Assembly: GCA_044508835.1 (NCBI GenBank)
Contig: JBIQHD010000017.1
Span: 34,495-98,494, forward strand
DNA: 64,000 nt
From: JAKFDI01 sp044508835
GTDB taxonomy: Bacteria; Pseudomonadota; Gammaproteobacteria; Burkholderiales; Burkholderiaceae_C
Reading direction: 5' to 3'
Both the position numbers and the translations under genes were made by a program. This document shows, piece by piece, positions 49,720 to 60,123 of the stretch (positions are counted from its first letter, which is position 1; every line of letters starts with the position of its first letter). The notes beneath the pieces were generated by a model that saw only the letters and a program-made list of their open reading frames with translations, was not told where the DNA came from and ran no database searches.

Positions 49720-49742
49720 GATAGTAATAGGTCACTTACTAT
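49720..49742 (+). promoter_or_regulatory. TetR operator candidate near tetR
   Basis: The plus strand reads GATAGTAATAGGTCACTTAC then TAT, ending 15 bp before the tetR ATG. It is the inverted partner of the element at 49,470-49,492, at the same distance from its gene. Confidence 0.65.
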
Positions 49743-49757
49743 GTGGAGAAATAGAGA

Positions 49758-50366
49758 ATGAGCGAACGCCCCCAGTACCTGCCCGCCGAAGAGCGGCGCG
49801 CGGCCACGGTGCAAGCCGTGGTCGACTTGGCTGCCGAGCAGAACCCGGCCGAGATCACGACCACGGCGATTGCCGATCGAATGGGTTTGACGCAGGGCGC
49901 GCTGTTTCGTCACTTCCCCACCAAGGACGCGATCCTGCAAGCCACCATGTCCTGGGTCAGCGAACGCCTACTGGCCAGCGTGGACAAGGCGGCCGAAAGC
50001 GGGGCATCCCCTGCGGCAGCCCTGGAGGCGATGTTCATGACGCACATCGACTTCGTGTCCAAGCACCCGGGCGTGCCACGCATGTTGTTCGGAGAGTTGC
50101 AACGCTCTGACGAAACGCTGGCCAAGCGCATGGTGCAAACCCTGATCCGCCAGTACGAGCAACGCCTGCGCCGCCTCATGGAAGCAGGCAAGGCACAGGG
50201 CGAACTGAGCGCGGAACTGGACGTGGATGCCGCCGCCGTGTTGTTCATCGGCACGATCCAGGGGCTGGTCATGCAGTCCCTGCTGGCCGGCAAGGTCAGT
50301 CGAATCCGCCGTGAGGCTCCGGCCGTGTATGCCATCTATCGGCGTGGCATCGAAAGCGGCACGTGA
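49758..50366 (+). CDS. TetR-family transcriptional regulator
   Basis: 202 residues. The N-terminal helix-turn-helix is TTTAIADRMGLTQGALFRHFPTKDAI (about 34-59), with a variable ligand domain after it. It is divergent from phaC and first in the exporter operon, so it probably represses both through the paired repeats. The inducer is unknown; since the downstream genes are an efflux pump, an exported compound is likely. Confidence 0.92.
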   Translation: MSERPQYLPAEERRAATVQAVVDLAAEQNPAEITTTAIADRMGLTQGALFRHFPTKDAILQATMSWVSERLLASVDKAAESGASPAAALEAMFMTHIDFVSKHPGVPRMLFGELQRSDETLAKRMVQTLIRQYEQRLRRLMEAGKAQGELSAELDVDAAAVLFIGTIQGLVMQSLLAGKVSRIRREAPAVYAIYRRGIESGT

Positions 50367-50428
50367 ATCACCGGTCCGGCCCGCAAGTGCCGCAGCGATT
50401 CGCAAACCTTCCTGAAGAACCGGGAGCA

Positions 50429-50854
50429 ATGAACATGACAGCACACAGCGGGCGCGACATCTGGGTGCGCGTGATTTCTCTGCTGGCCATCGGCTTTGGC
50501 CTGCTGACTCTCAGGGAGGGGGGCGCAGTCCTGTTCTTTGAAGGCGCGGCGCGCGACGAGGCCGGAAGCTATGTGCCTTTCGTCCTCTGGTTCAACTTTA
50601 TGGCCGGGTTCGCATACATCGTCGCTGGCGTCGGTTTGTGGTTGCGCCGGCGCTGGGCCACGTGGCTGGCGATCGCCATCACGGTGGCGACTGCGTTCGT
50701 ATTCCTGGCTTTCGGCGTGCATGTGGTTCTTGGTGGCGCCTGGGAGCAGCGCACGGCAATCGCCATGACGCTTCGCACGCTGGTGTGGGCTGGCATTGCG
50801 GCCATCGCCTGGCGCCGGTCGCAGACGCATTTGCCCGCCACACGCGAGCGCTGA
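50429..50854 (+). CDS. Small multi-pass membrane protein
   Basis: 141 residues from ATG 50429, preceded by GGGAG; a GTG at 50363 overlapping the tetR stop would give a longer form. Four predicted membrane helices with an Arg-rich loop (WLRRRWATW) between helices 2 and 3. The family is not recognised. It lies in the same operon as the ABC exporter, between tetR and the membrane-fusion protein. Confidence 0.75.
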   Translation: MNMTAHSGRDIWVRVISLLAIGFGLLTLREGGAVLFFEGAARDEAGSYVPFVLWFNFMAGFAYIVAGVGLWLRRRWATWLAIAITVATAFVFLAFGVHVVLGGAWEQRTAIAMTLRTLVWAGIAAIAWRRSQTHLPATRER

Positions 50855-50879
50855 ACCTGTCTCCAGCGGAAACTCATCG

Positions 50880-51914
50880 ATGACAACTCCCAATCTCCCA
50901 AGCAAAAAAACCCGCTGGGTCGTGATCGCCATCGTCGCGCTTTCTCTTGGTGGCGCACTAGCGTACTGGCTATTGCGCGACCATGATCAGCGAGACCCCC
51001 TGCGCCTCTACGGCAACGTCGACATCCGCGAGGTGCAGCTGGCCTTTCGCCAGCCCGGGCGCGTGGCTGAAATGACGTTCGACGAAGGCGACGCCGTCAG
51101 TGCCGGCACCCGCTTGGCGGCGCTGGACGCGCAGCCGTATCGGGACGCTCTTGCGGCAACGCAGGCCCAGGTGCATGTGGCGCAGGCGGAGCTGACCAAG
51201 CTGCGCCGCGGCCTGCGGCCGCAGGAAATCACCCAGGCACGCGAGGCGCTCAGGCAGGCGCAGGCGCTGGCCACCGAGGCCGAGCGCAACTTTCAGCGCC
51301 AAAGCGGCCTGCTGGCATCGGGCGCCAGCAGCCAGCGCACGGTCGATGCCGCCCGCGCGGCAAGGGATCAGGCTGCCGCGGGCGTTGAAGCCGCCAAGGC
51401 AGCACTGTCTCAAGCGTCCGAGGGTTTCCGCAAGGAAGACATCGCCGCGGCAGAGGCTCGCCTTGCGGCGACACAGGCTGCCGTGGCGCAAGCCACCACA
51501 TCCCTTGCGGACACCGAATTGACGGCGCCCAGTGACGGGACCGTCATCGCGCGGGTACGCGAACCAGGCAGCATGGTCGCGAGCCAAAGCACGGTCTACA
51601 GCCTGAGTCTGGACAAGCCCGTTTACGTGCGCGCCTACGTGAGTGAACCAGACCTGGGGCGCATCGCCCCCGGTACCACGGTGCGTGTCAGGAGCGACAC
51701 ATCCGACAAGGTCTATCGCGGCCAGATTGGCTTCATCTCGCCACGCGCCGAGTTCACGCCGAAGACTGTTGAAACCACCGATCTGCGAACGGATCTGGTG
51801 TACCGCCTGCGCATCGTCATCGACGAAGCCGACAGCGACGGTGCACTGCGCCAGGGTATGCCGGTAACGATCGAAGTCGGCTCGATAACCGGCACCCCAG
51901 CGGGGGAACGCTGA
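50880..51914 (+). CDS. HlyD-family membrane fusion protein (YbhG-like)
   Basis: 344 residues. An N-terminal signal anchor (about 12-30) is followed by the lipoyl half-motif GRVAEMTFDEGDAVSAGTRLA, a long coiled-coil hairpin (about 85-200) and the second lipoyl half TELTAPSDGTVIARVREPGSMV. It would bridge the ABC permeases to the outer-membrane factor across the periplasm. Confidence 0.92.
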   Translation: MTTPNLPSKKTRWVVIAIVALSLGGALAYWLLRDHDQRDPLRLYGNVDIREVQLAFRQPGRVAEMTFDEGDAVSAGTRLAALDAQPYRDALAATQAQVHVAQAELTKLRRGLRPQEITQAREALRQAQALATEAERNFQRQSGLLASGASSQRTVDAARAARDQAAAGVEAAKAALSQASEGFRKEDIAAAEARLAATQAAVAQATTSLADTELTAPSDGTVIARVREPGSMVASQSTVYSLSLDKPVYVRAYVSEPDLGRIAPGTTVRVRSDTSDKVYRGQIGFISPRAEFTPKTVETTDLRTDLVYRLRIVIDEADSDGALRQGMPVTIEVGSITGTPAGER

Positions 51915-51915
51915 G

Positions 51916-53675
<1,760 letters not shown>

Positions 53676-53679
<4 letters not shown>

Positions 53680-54845
53680 ACGCCGCGCCACGATCCAGGG
53701 ATGCGGGCGAAACCATGCAGGTCCAGCTGAGCCGCTTCAATTTGCAGCGTCTCATGGCCCTGGTTTACAAGGAAAGCCTGCAGGCGCTGCGCGACCCTTC
53801 GACGCTGCTGATCGCGTTCGTGCTGCCAGTAGTGTTGTTGTTGCTGTTCGCCTATGCCGTGTCGCTGGATGCCAGGAACGTGCGCATCGGCGTGGTGCTG
53901 GAATCGCCCGGTGCCGCCGCGCAAGAGCTGGCGGCCGCCTTTTCTGGAACCCGCTTTCTGGATGCGCACTTTGCCCACGACCGGCGCGAAGTAGCGGACA
54001 AGCTGGTGTCGGGCGCGTTGCGCGGCTATGTGGTGATTCCGCAGGACTTCGAGCAGCGTCTGGCCTTGAGGGGCAGCGAGCCGCTGGTGCAGATCATCAC
54101 CGACGGCTCCTACCCCAACACCGCCAACTACGTCGAGAACTACGCCAAGGGCGTGGTGCAGACCTGGCGTGCCGGGCTTGACGTTGCGGCGCCCGCGCAG
54201 GCCGTGGTACTGGAGCCGCGCTACTGGTTCAACCCCGAACTGGAGAGCCGCCGGGCGCTGATTCCCGGCGCCATCGCCATCGTCATGACCATCATCGGCA
54301 CCATGCTGACCGCACTGGTGGTGGCGCGCGAATGGGAGCGCGGCACCATGGAGGCGGTGCTGTCCACGCCTGCTTCGGTGGCGGAAATCCTGATCGGCAA
54401 GCTCCTGCCGTATTTCGTGCTCGGCATGTTGTCCACGCTGGGGGCGGCGGCGCTCGCCGTGTTCGTGTTCGGTGTGCCCTTGCGCGGCTCGCTCGCGGCT
54501 CTGTTGCTGCTGTCGGCGGTGTTCATGGTGCCGGCGCTGGGCCAGGGCCTGCTCATCTCCTCACTGGCGCGCAATCAGTTCCTGGCGGCGCAGATCGCGC
54601 TGTTCTCCGGCTTCCTGCCGGCATTCATGCTTTCGGGATTCCTGTACGAGATCGACGCCATGCCGGCGCCGATCCGCGCAATCACCTGGGTGGTTCCGGC
54701 CCGCTTCTTCGTCGACTCGCTAAAGACGGTGTTCCTGGCCGGGGACATCTGGGCGGTATTCCTGCCCAACCTGGCGGCCATGGCGGCGATCGGGGCGCTG
54801 TTCTTCATGCTGGCCAAGCGCGCCACGCGCAAGAACCTGGAGTAG
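53676..54845 (+). CDS. ABC-2 type permease (YbhS/YbhR-like)
   Basis: 389 residues. One helix near residue 45, a large periplasmic domain (about 65-195), then five helices (ABC-2 membrane domain) with REWERGTMEAVLSTPAS at the coupling loop. It forms the transmembrane pore with the next gene product. Overlaps the ATPase gene by ATGA. Confidence 0.92.
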
Positions 54846-54850
54846 CGCCC

Positions 54851-55969
54851 ATGCCCGGCTCTGTCTTCAGTCTTGTCCGCCTGCGGGCGCAGTTCATCAA
54901 GGAGGTGCTCAGCGTCCTGCGCGACCCGCGCAGCCGCATGGTGGTGTTCGTGCCGCCCATCCTGCAACTGCTGATCTTCGCCTTTGCCGCGACACTGGAA
55001 GTGCGCAATGTCGATATCGCCGTGTACAACCAGGACGCGGGGCGTTGGTCGCACGAACTGGTGCAGCGTCTGGACAGCGCCGGCTTCATCACCCGCGTGC
55101 GGCACGTGGACAGCCCGCGGCAACTGCATGATCTGATCGACCGGGGCGAAGTGATCGCGGCGCTTGCCATTCCCGTGGATTTCTCGCGCACGATCGCCGC
55201 CGGCGACAGCGGCCGCGCCCAGGTACTCGTCGATGGCCGACGCAGCAATTCGGGCCAGATCACCGTGGCCTATCTATCCACCATTGCCGCCGACGTCGGT
55301 GCCGAGGTCGTGCCCGACGCGCAGGCGCCGAATCCGGTGGTTGTCCGCCACTGGTTCAACCCGAATCTGGTCTATCGCTGGTTCATCGTACCGGGTCTGA
55401 CCGGCATCCTGGCCCTGTTCAGCTCCCTGCTCATTACTTCGCTGTCGATTGCGCGCGAACGCGAGCTGGGCACCTTCGACCAGTTGCTGGTGTCACCGAC
55501 CTCGACGCCGGAAATCATCATCTCCAAGTCGCTGCCGGCACTGGCGATCGGCACCCTGCTCGGGCTGTTCATGATCAGCGCGGGCATTTTCCTGTTCAGC
55601 ATCCCCTTCACCGGCTCGTTCAGCCTGCTGCTGGCGAGCTTGGTGCTTTTTATCCTGTCGGTGGTCGGCATCGGCCTGATGATTTCCGCGGTCAGCATGA
55701 CGCAGCAGCAGGCCATCTTGGGGGCATTCGCTGTGGGTGTGCCAGCGGTGCTGATGTCTGGCTTTGCCACCCCGGTGGAGAACATGCCGGTGGTTCTGCA
55801 ATGGTTGGCCCAGGCCATTCCGCTGACCCACTTCCTCATCATCGTCGAAGGCAGCTTTCTCAAGGCCATGCCGCCCGGCGACATTTTCGCCAGCCTGTGG
55901 CCGCTGGCGGTCATCGCAGTCGCCACGCTGACGATGGCCACCGTATTCGTCCGAGGACGCCTGCAATGA
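54851..55969 (+). CDS. ABC-2 type permease (YbhR-like)
   Basis: 372 residues with the same layout as the preceding permease: an N-terminal helix, a periplasmic domain, five helices and the coupling loop RERELGTFDQLLVSPTS. The pair presumably makes a heterodimer. It begins five bases after the first permease and overlaps the outer-membrane factor gene by 4 bp. Confidence 0.92.
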   Translation: MPGSVFSLVRLRAQFIKEVLSVLRDPRSRMVVFVPPILQLLIFAFAATLEVRNVDIAVYNQDAGRWSHELVQRLDSAGFITRVRHVDSPRQLHDLIDRGEVIAALAIPVDFSRTIAAGDSGRAQVLVDGRRSNSGQITVAYLSTIAADVGAEVVPDAQAPNPVVVRHWFNPNLVYRWFIVPGLTGILALFSSLLITSLSIARERELGTFDQLLVSPTSTPEIIISKSLPALAIGTLLGLFMISAGIFLFSIPFTGSFSLLLASLVLFILSVVGIGLMISAVSMTQQQAILGAFAVGVPAVLMSGFATPVENMPVVLQWLAQAIPLTHFLIIVEGSFLKAMPPGDIFASLWPLAVIAVATLTMATVFVRGRLQ

Positions 55970-57510
55970 AACCCAAGATCTGTCCCCCCCTCCTTCACGC
56001 AACCGCTACCGGCCTAGCGCCCGGGCGCGTGCGTCCGCTCGCGTTGGCGCTGTCCTGCGCGCTGCTGACGGCCTGCGCAGCTGTCGGCCCCGACTACCGC
56101 GAGCCGCCACCGGTCGACATCGGCAGCGGCTGGACCTTGTCGCTGGCGAGTGAGCGCGAATCGGCGGATCTAACCCAATGGTGGGCCACATTGGACGACC
56201 CGATTCTTGATCGCCTGATGGCCACGGCGCTAGCACAGAACCTGGATTTGCGCCAGGCCGCGGCACGCGTCGATGAGGCACGCGCCTTGCGCGATCGTGT
56301 CGCGGGCGAGGCATTGCCCTCCGTCGGCGCCGGTGCAAGCGTCAACCGGCGTCGTCAAAGCGAAAACGGCCCCTTGCCCATTGGCTCCATCCCTGGCCTT
56401 GACGCCACGCAGACCATCTACGACGCGGGCTTCGACGCGGCTTGGGAGGTCGATCTGTTCGGCGCCAAGCGGCGCGCCCTGGAAGGCGCAAGCGCCCGAC
56501 TGCTGGCCACCGAAGTCGAAGCACAGGGTGTGCGCATGCGGGTGGCGGCCGAGGTCGCGCGCACCTGGTTCACCGCGGTGGGGGCCGGATACGAGCTGCA
56601 TGCGCAACAGGCCACCTTGTCCACGCTGCAGCAGACCCTGGAGCTGGTGCGCCTGCGGCATGCCCTAGGCGACGCATCGGCGGCCGATGTGGAAGCGGCA
56701 TACACACAGTGGGCCGCTGTCAACGCGTTGCTGCCGGATATCCAGGCACGCCAGCGTGCCGCGGTGCTTGGCCTGGGCGTTCTTCTGGGCGCCCCGCCGG
56801 AGCGGGAACTGGCCTTGCTCGACGAACCATTGACGCCGTGGACGCTTCGGGCCCTACCGGTGGGCGAGCGCGCCGACGTGCTGCGCCGGCGTCCCGACGT
56901 GTTGGCTGCGGAGCGGCGGCTGGCAGCGAGTTCGGCCGACATCGGCGTGGCCACGGCCGAGTTGTTCCCAAAGCTCTCCATCGGTGTGGGGGGCGGCTTC
57001 CAAGCGCTCAGCACGGGCGACTGGTTCGATGCATCCAGTTCGCGCTTTTCCATCCTGCCGCTGATCTCCTGGCGTCTGTTCGACGGTGGCCGCGTGCGCG
57101 CCGAGATCCGGGCACGCGAGGCAGCCGAGCAGCAGGCTGCGCTCGCTTACGAGCAAGCGGTGCTGACGGCTCTCGGAGACGCCGAGCGTGCGCTTGGCGA
57201 CTATCACGGGGGATTGGACACGCTTCAGCGTCGCGCAATGGCCGTGGACGCGGCACGAAAGAGCTACGGCTACGCGAACACACGCTACGCGGCGGGCGAC
57301 ATAGCGCTGATCGAACTGCTGGCCGCCCAGCGCAGCCTGCATGAAGCCGAGACCGCGGCCGCACGTGCGCATACCAGCGCCGCCGTGCAATTGGTGGCGC
57401 TGTACAAGGCGCTCGGGGGTGGCTGGGATGCGCCCGCAATGACATCGCAAACCACGAATCCGGCCCTGAAGCCGACCGCAACAGTGCTCGCTGCACCCTC
57501 GGTTCCTTGA
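55966..57510 (+). CDS. Outer-membrane efflux lipoprotein (TolC/NodT-type)
   Basis: 514 residues. The signal ends in the lipobox LTACAAVGPDY; two OEP repeats follow, with QNLDLRQAAARVDEARA and RRPDVLAAERRLAAS as diagnostic segments. This is the outer-membrane channel of the exporter, making the operon a complete tripartite pump (HlyD, double ATPase, two permeases, OMF). Confidence 0.93.
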   Translation: MKPKICPPLLHATATGLAPGRVRPLALALSCALLTACAAVGPDYREPPPVDIGSGWTLSLASERESADLTQWWATLDDPILDRLMATALAQNLDLRQAAARVDEARALRDRVAGEALPSVGAGASVNRRRQSENGPLPIGSIPGLDATQTIYDAGFDAAWEVDLFGAKRRALEGASARLLATEVEAQGVRMRVAAEVARTWFTAVGAGYELHAQQATLSTLQQTLELVRLRHALGDASAADVEAAYTQWAAVNALLPDIQARQRAAVLGLGVLLGAPPERELALLDEPLTPWTLRALPVGERADVLRRRPDVLAAERRLAASSADIGVATAELFPKLSIGVGGGFQALSTGDWFDASSSRFSILPLISWRLFDGGRVRAEIRAREAAEQQAALAYEQAVLTALGDAERALGDYHGGLDTLQRRAMAVDAARKSYGYANTRYAAGDIALIELLAAQRSLHEAETAAARAHTSAAVQLVALYKALGGGWDAPAMTSQTTNPALKPTATVLAAPSVP

Positions 57511-57530
57511 TTCAACGAAAGGAGATCACC

Positions 57531-57740
57531 ATGCAAATCAACGTAGGAAACCTCGATCGCATCGCGCGCGTCGTCATCGGCCTGATCCTGCTCAGCTTGC
57601 CGTTGTGGCTGGATTCACCGTGGCGCTGGCTGGGGCTCATTGGAATCATGCCGCTGATCACCGGCCTGGCGGGTCGCTGTCCGGGCTACCGCCTGCTCGG
57701 CGTGAACACCTGTCCAATGCAAAAGAAGGAGCCCGAGTGA
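57531..57740 (+). CDS. DUF2892 (YgaP-like) membrane protein
   Basis: 69 residues with the DUF2892 opening NVGNLDRIARVVIGLILL, two helices, and GRCPGYRLLGVNTCP carrying two cysteines. AAGGAG lies ahead of ATG 57531. The family often occurs with sulfur-transfer or hydrolase genes; its role is unknown. Confidence 0.9.
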   Translation: MQINVGNLDRIARVVIGLILLSLPLWLDSPWRWLGLIGIMPLITGLAGRCPGYRLLGVNTCPMQKKEPE

Positions 57741-57747
57741 GCATCCC

Positions 57748-59226
57748 ATGAAACTGAATTTTCTGGGCGCTGCGCGCGAAGTCACCGGATCGTGCTTCCT
57801 GGTGGAGGCGCTCAACCTGCGCTTCTTGGTGGATTGCGGCATGGTTCAAGGGGGATCTGCGGCAGCGGCGCGCAACCGCGAGCCGTTTCCGTTCGATCCA
57901 GCGTCGATTGATTTCGTGCTCCTGACCCATGCCCACATCGACCACAGCGGGCTATTGCCCAAACTCACGCGGGCCGGATTCAAAGGAGCCATCTACACCA
58001 CTCCCGCCACGGCTGATCTGCTGGGCGTGATGCTGCCCGACAGTGCCCACATCCAGGAGAGCGATGCAAAACGCAGTGCCAAGAGGTTCCGCGGAAAGGA
58101 TGCGCTGCCGCCGCTGTATACGCTGCAGGATGCGCGCGAATGCCTGCAACAGGTGCGAGGCATCGAATACGACCGGGAGTTCGCGCCCCGTGTCGGGGTG
58201 CGCGCGCGCTTTCGCGATGCCGGGCACATCCTCGGGTCGGCCATCATCGAAGTCTGGGTCACCGAGTATGGGTACCCGACAAAACTGGTATTCAGCGGCG
58301 ACCTTGGCCAGCCGGGGCGTCCGATATTGCGCGACCCGACACCCATCGAGGACGCCGACATCCTCGTCATCGAGTCCACCTATGGCAACCGCCAGCACAA
58401 GGACTTTTCGGCAACCGAAGAGGAGATGATCGGCATCGTCGAAAAGACCTTGTTCGAGCGCGGCGGCAACGTCATCGTGCCGGCCTTCGCGGTCGGTCGA
58501 ACCCAGGAAGTGCTGTACCACCTGCACCGTCTCACCAGCGAGGGGCGGCTGCGGCAACCGAGGGTATTCGTCGATTCGCCGATGGCCACGGAGGCCACGC
58601 GCATCACACGCGAGCACCTTGAGCTGTTCGACGAGCAGGCCAAGCGCCTGGCTGGATGGCACGCACGCGGCGAAAACCTGCCGTATCTGCATTTCACGGA
58701 AAGCACCGAGGAGTCCATGGCGCTGAACCAGATTCGTTCGGGCGCCATCATCATTTCCGCCAGCGGCATGTGCGACGCGGGACGCATCCGGCACCACCTG
58801 CGCCACAATTTACCGCGCAAGGAATGCAGCGTCCTGTTCTCCGGCTTTCAGGCGCAGGGAACACTTGGCCGCCAACTGGTCGATGGCGCGGCGCGCGTGC
58901 GCCTCTTCGGCGACGACATTCCGGTGCGCGCGGCGATCCACAGTGTCGATGGACTCTCGGCGCACGCCGACCAACCAGCCCTGATGGCCTGGGCCCGAGG
59001 CTTCAAGCAAGCCCCGGAGCAAACCTTCGTTGTGCATGGGGAGCCGTCCGCCGCGCAGGCTTTGGCGGAACTCCTGCAACAGCAGCTTGGCTGGCAAGTC
59101 TCGGTGCCAGAGCGTGGCCAGGTAGTTCCTTGGCCGGATTTTCTGGCGAATCTCCCCAAGAGTGCTTCACCAGACCCTGCCGGGCACACCTCACGCTCGG
59201 CTCGTGTGACAAGGAGAAGACTATGA
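57748..59226 (+). CDS. MBL-fold hydrolase with beta-CASP/RNA-specificity domain
   Basis: 492 residues. The metal site is His61, His63, Asp65 and His66 in THAHIDHSG, with the GHILGSA and SGDLG motifs of the beta-CASP nucleases; a beta-CASP domain (about 200-320) and the C-terminal RMMBL motif (VDGLSAHADQPAL) follow. The fold is that of CPSF73/RNase J-type RNA-processing nucleases. The cellular substrate is unknown. It overlaps the next gene by 4 bp. Confidence 0.92.
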   Translation: MKLNFLGAAREVTGSCFLVEALNLRFLVDCGMVQGGSAAAARNREPFPFDPASIDFVLLTHAHIDHSGLLPKLTRAGFKGAIYTTPATADLLGVMLPDSAHIQESDAKRSAKRFRGKDALPPLYTLQDARECLQQVRGIEYDREFAPRVGVRARFRDAGHILGSAIIEVWVTEYGYPTKLVFSGDLGQPGRPILRDPTPIEDADILVIESTYGNRQHKDFSATEEEMIGIVEKTLFERGGNVIVPAFAVGRTQEVLYHLHRLTSEGRLRQPRVFVDSPMATEATRITREHLELFDEQAKRLAGWHARGENLPYLHFTESTEESMALNQIRSGAIIISASGMCDAGRIRHHLRHNLPRKECSVLFSGFQAQGTLGRQLVDGAARVRLFGDDIPVRAAIHSVDGLSAHADQPALMAWARGFKQAPEQTFVVHGEPSAAQALAELLQQQLGWQVSVPERGQVVPWPDFLANLPKSASPDPAGHTSRSARVTRRRL

Positions 59227-59606
59227 AACTCCGTTTCTCTCTAGCGTTCCTGTGCCTGGTCTTGGCCGCTGCCCCTGCACTGGCCGACGATGACTGCGAC
59301 GTTCCTGTGCAGTACTGGCAGTCGCGTGACGCCGCGCTACGGCATGCAGCCAGCCTGGGCTGGCAGGTGCAGCGCCTGAAGATCGACGACGGTTGCTATG
59401 AGATTCGCGGCCGCGATGCCCAGGGACGTGCCTTCAAGGCCAAGCTCGACCCCCAAACGCTGCGCGTGGTGAAGATGAAGCTTCGCAATGACGACGGCAA
59501 CCACGAACGCGAGCGCGAGCGCACGCGGAGCCGGGATGATCCCGCACCTGCCACCGCCAACCCCGTATCGTCCCCTGGCACCACACCTCGTGGCCAGATC
59601 GAATGA
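59223..59606 (+). CDS. Periplasmic PepSY-domain protein
   Basis: 127 residues. A signal peptide (cleavage near ALA-DDD) is followed by a PepSY domain (about 45-90; GCYEIRGRDAQGRAFKAKLDPQTL). The charged tail is rich in Glu, Arg and Asp. It opens the redox cassette of the island; PepSY domains accompany envelope electron-transfer proteins. Confidence 0.85.
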   Translation: MKLRFSLAFLCLVLAAAPALADDDCDVPVQYWQSRDAALRHAASLGWQVQRLKIDDGCYEIRGRDAQGRAFKAKLDPQTLRVVKMKLRNDDGNHERERERTRSRDDPAPATANPVSSPGTTPRGQIE

Positions 59607-59634
59607 TTCCCCCTGTCTACACCGGAGACCCACC

Positions 59635-60114
59635 ATGTCCACCAGATTCCTGCTGACCACCGTGGCCGCCGCCTGCGCACTGGCCCTGCCCGCCATGGCG
59701 CAGAGCCGCCCGGTCACGCTCTCGACCACCCTCAAGAACTACGGCGGCGACGGCGCCTACCTCGCCGTCTACCTCACCGACGCCAAGGGCGCCTACGTCC
59801 GCACGTTGTGGGTAGCCGGCGGCAAGGCCAAGTACTACAAGCACCTGGCGGACTGGAACCGCCTGTCGGCCGGCGACGCCAAGCGCCTGAACGGCGTGAC
59901 CGGCGCCAGCGTGGGTGCGGGGCGCACACTCAAGGTGACGGCCGAGTTGGCCGACGCGCTGATCGACGCGGGCTACGAGATCCGCATCGACGCCGCCGCA
60001 GAGGACATGCGGGACAGCCCATCGGAGATCCGCATGCCCCTGTCGTCGGCTCAGGCGGGCAAGCCGCAGGCCGGCAAGCAATACATCCAGTCGTTCACCT
60101 ACCAGTTGCAATAA
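59635..60114 (+). CDS. DUF2271-domain periplasmic protein, candidate FMN carrier
   Basis: 159 residues. A signal peptide ends near AMA-QSR; the DUF2271 body has YLAVYLTDAKGAYVRTLWVAGG. At 86-92 it contains NGVTGAS, which resembles the D-G-x-S/T-G-A-T/S motif that ApbE flavinylates, with Ser92 at the acceptor position. An apbE gene lies two genes downstream. Covalent FMN is inferred, not shown. Confidence 0.82.
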   Translation: MSTRFLLTTVAAACALALPAMAQSRPVTLSTTLKNYGGDGAYLAVYLTDAKGAYVRTLWVAGGKAKYYKHLADWNRLSAGDAKRLNGVTGASVGAGRTLKVTAELADALIDAGYEIRIDAAAEDMRDSPSEIRMPLSSAQAGKPQAGKQYIQSFTYQLQ

Positions 60115-60123
60115 AGGGCCCAC

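Larger units (their letters stand above)
49455..49757. promoter_or_regulatory. Divergent control region between phaC and tetR
   Basis: About 300 bp, AT-richer than its surroundings at both ends, with no convincing gene inside. It holds two inverted copies of a 23-bp element, one near each start codon, and presumably both promoters. I could not place -35 and -10 boxes with certainty. Confidence 0.7.
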
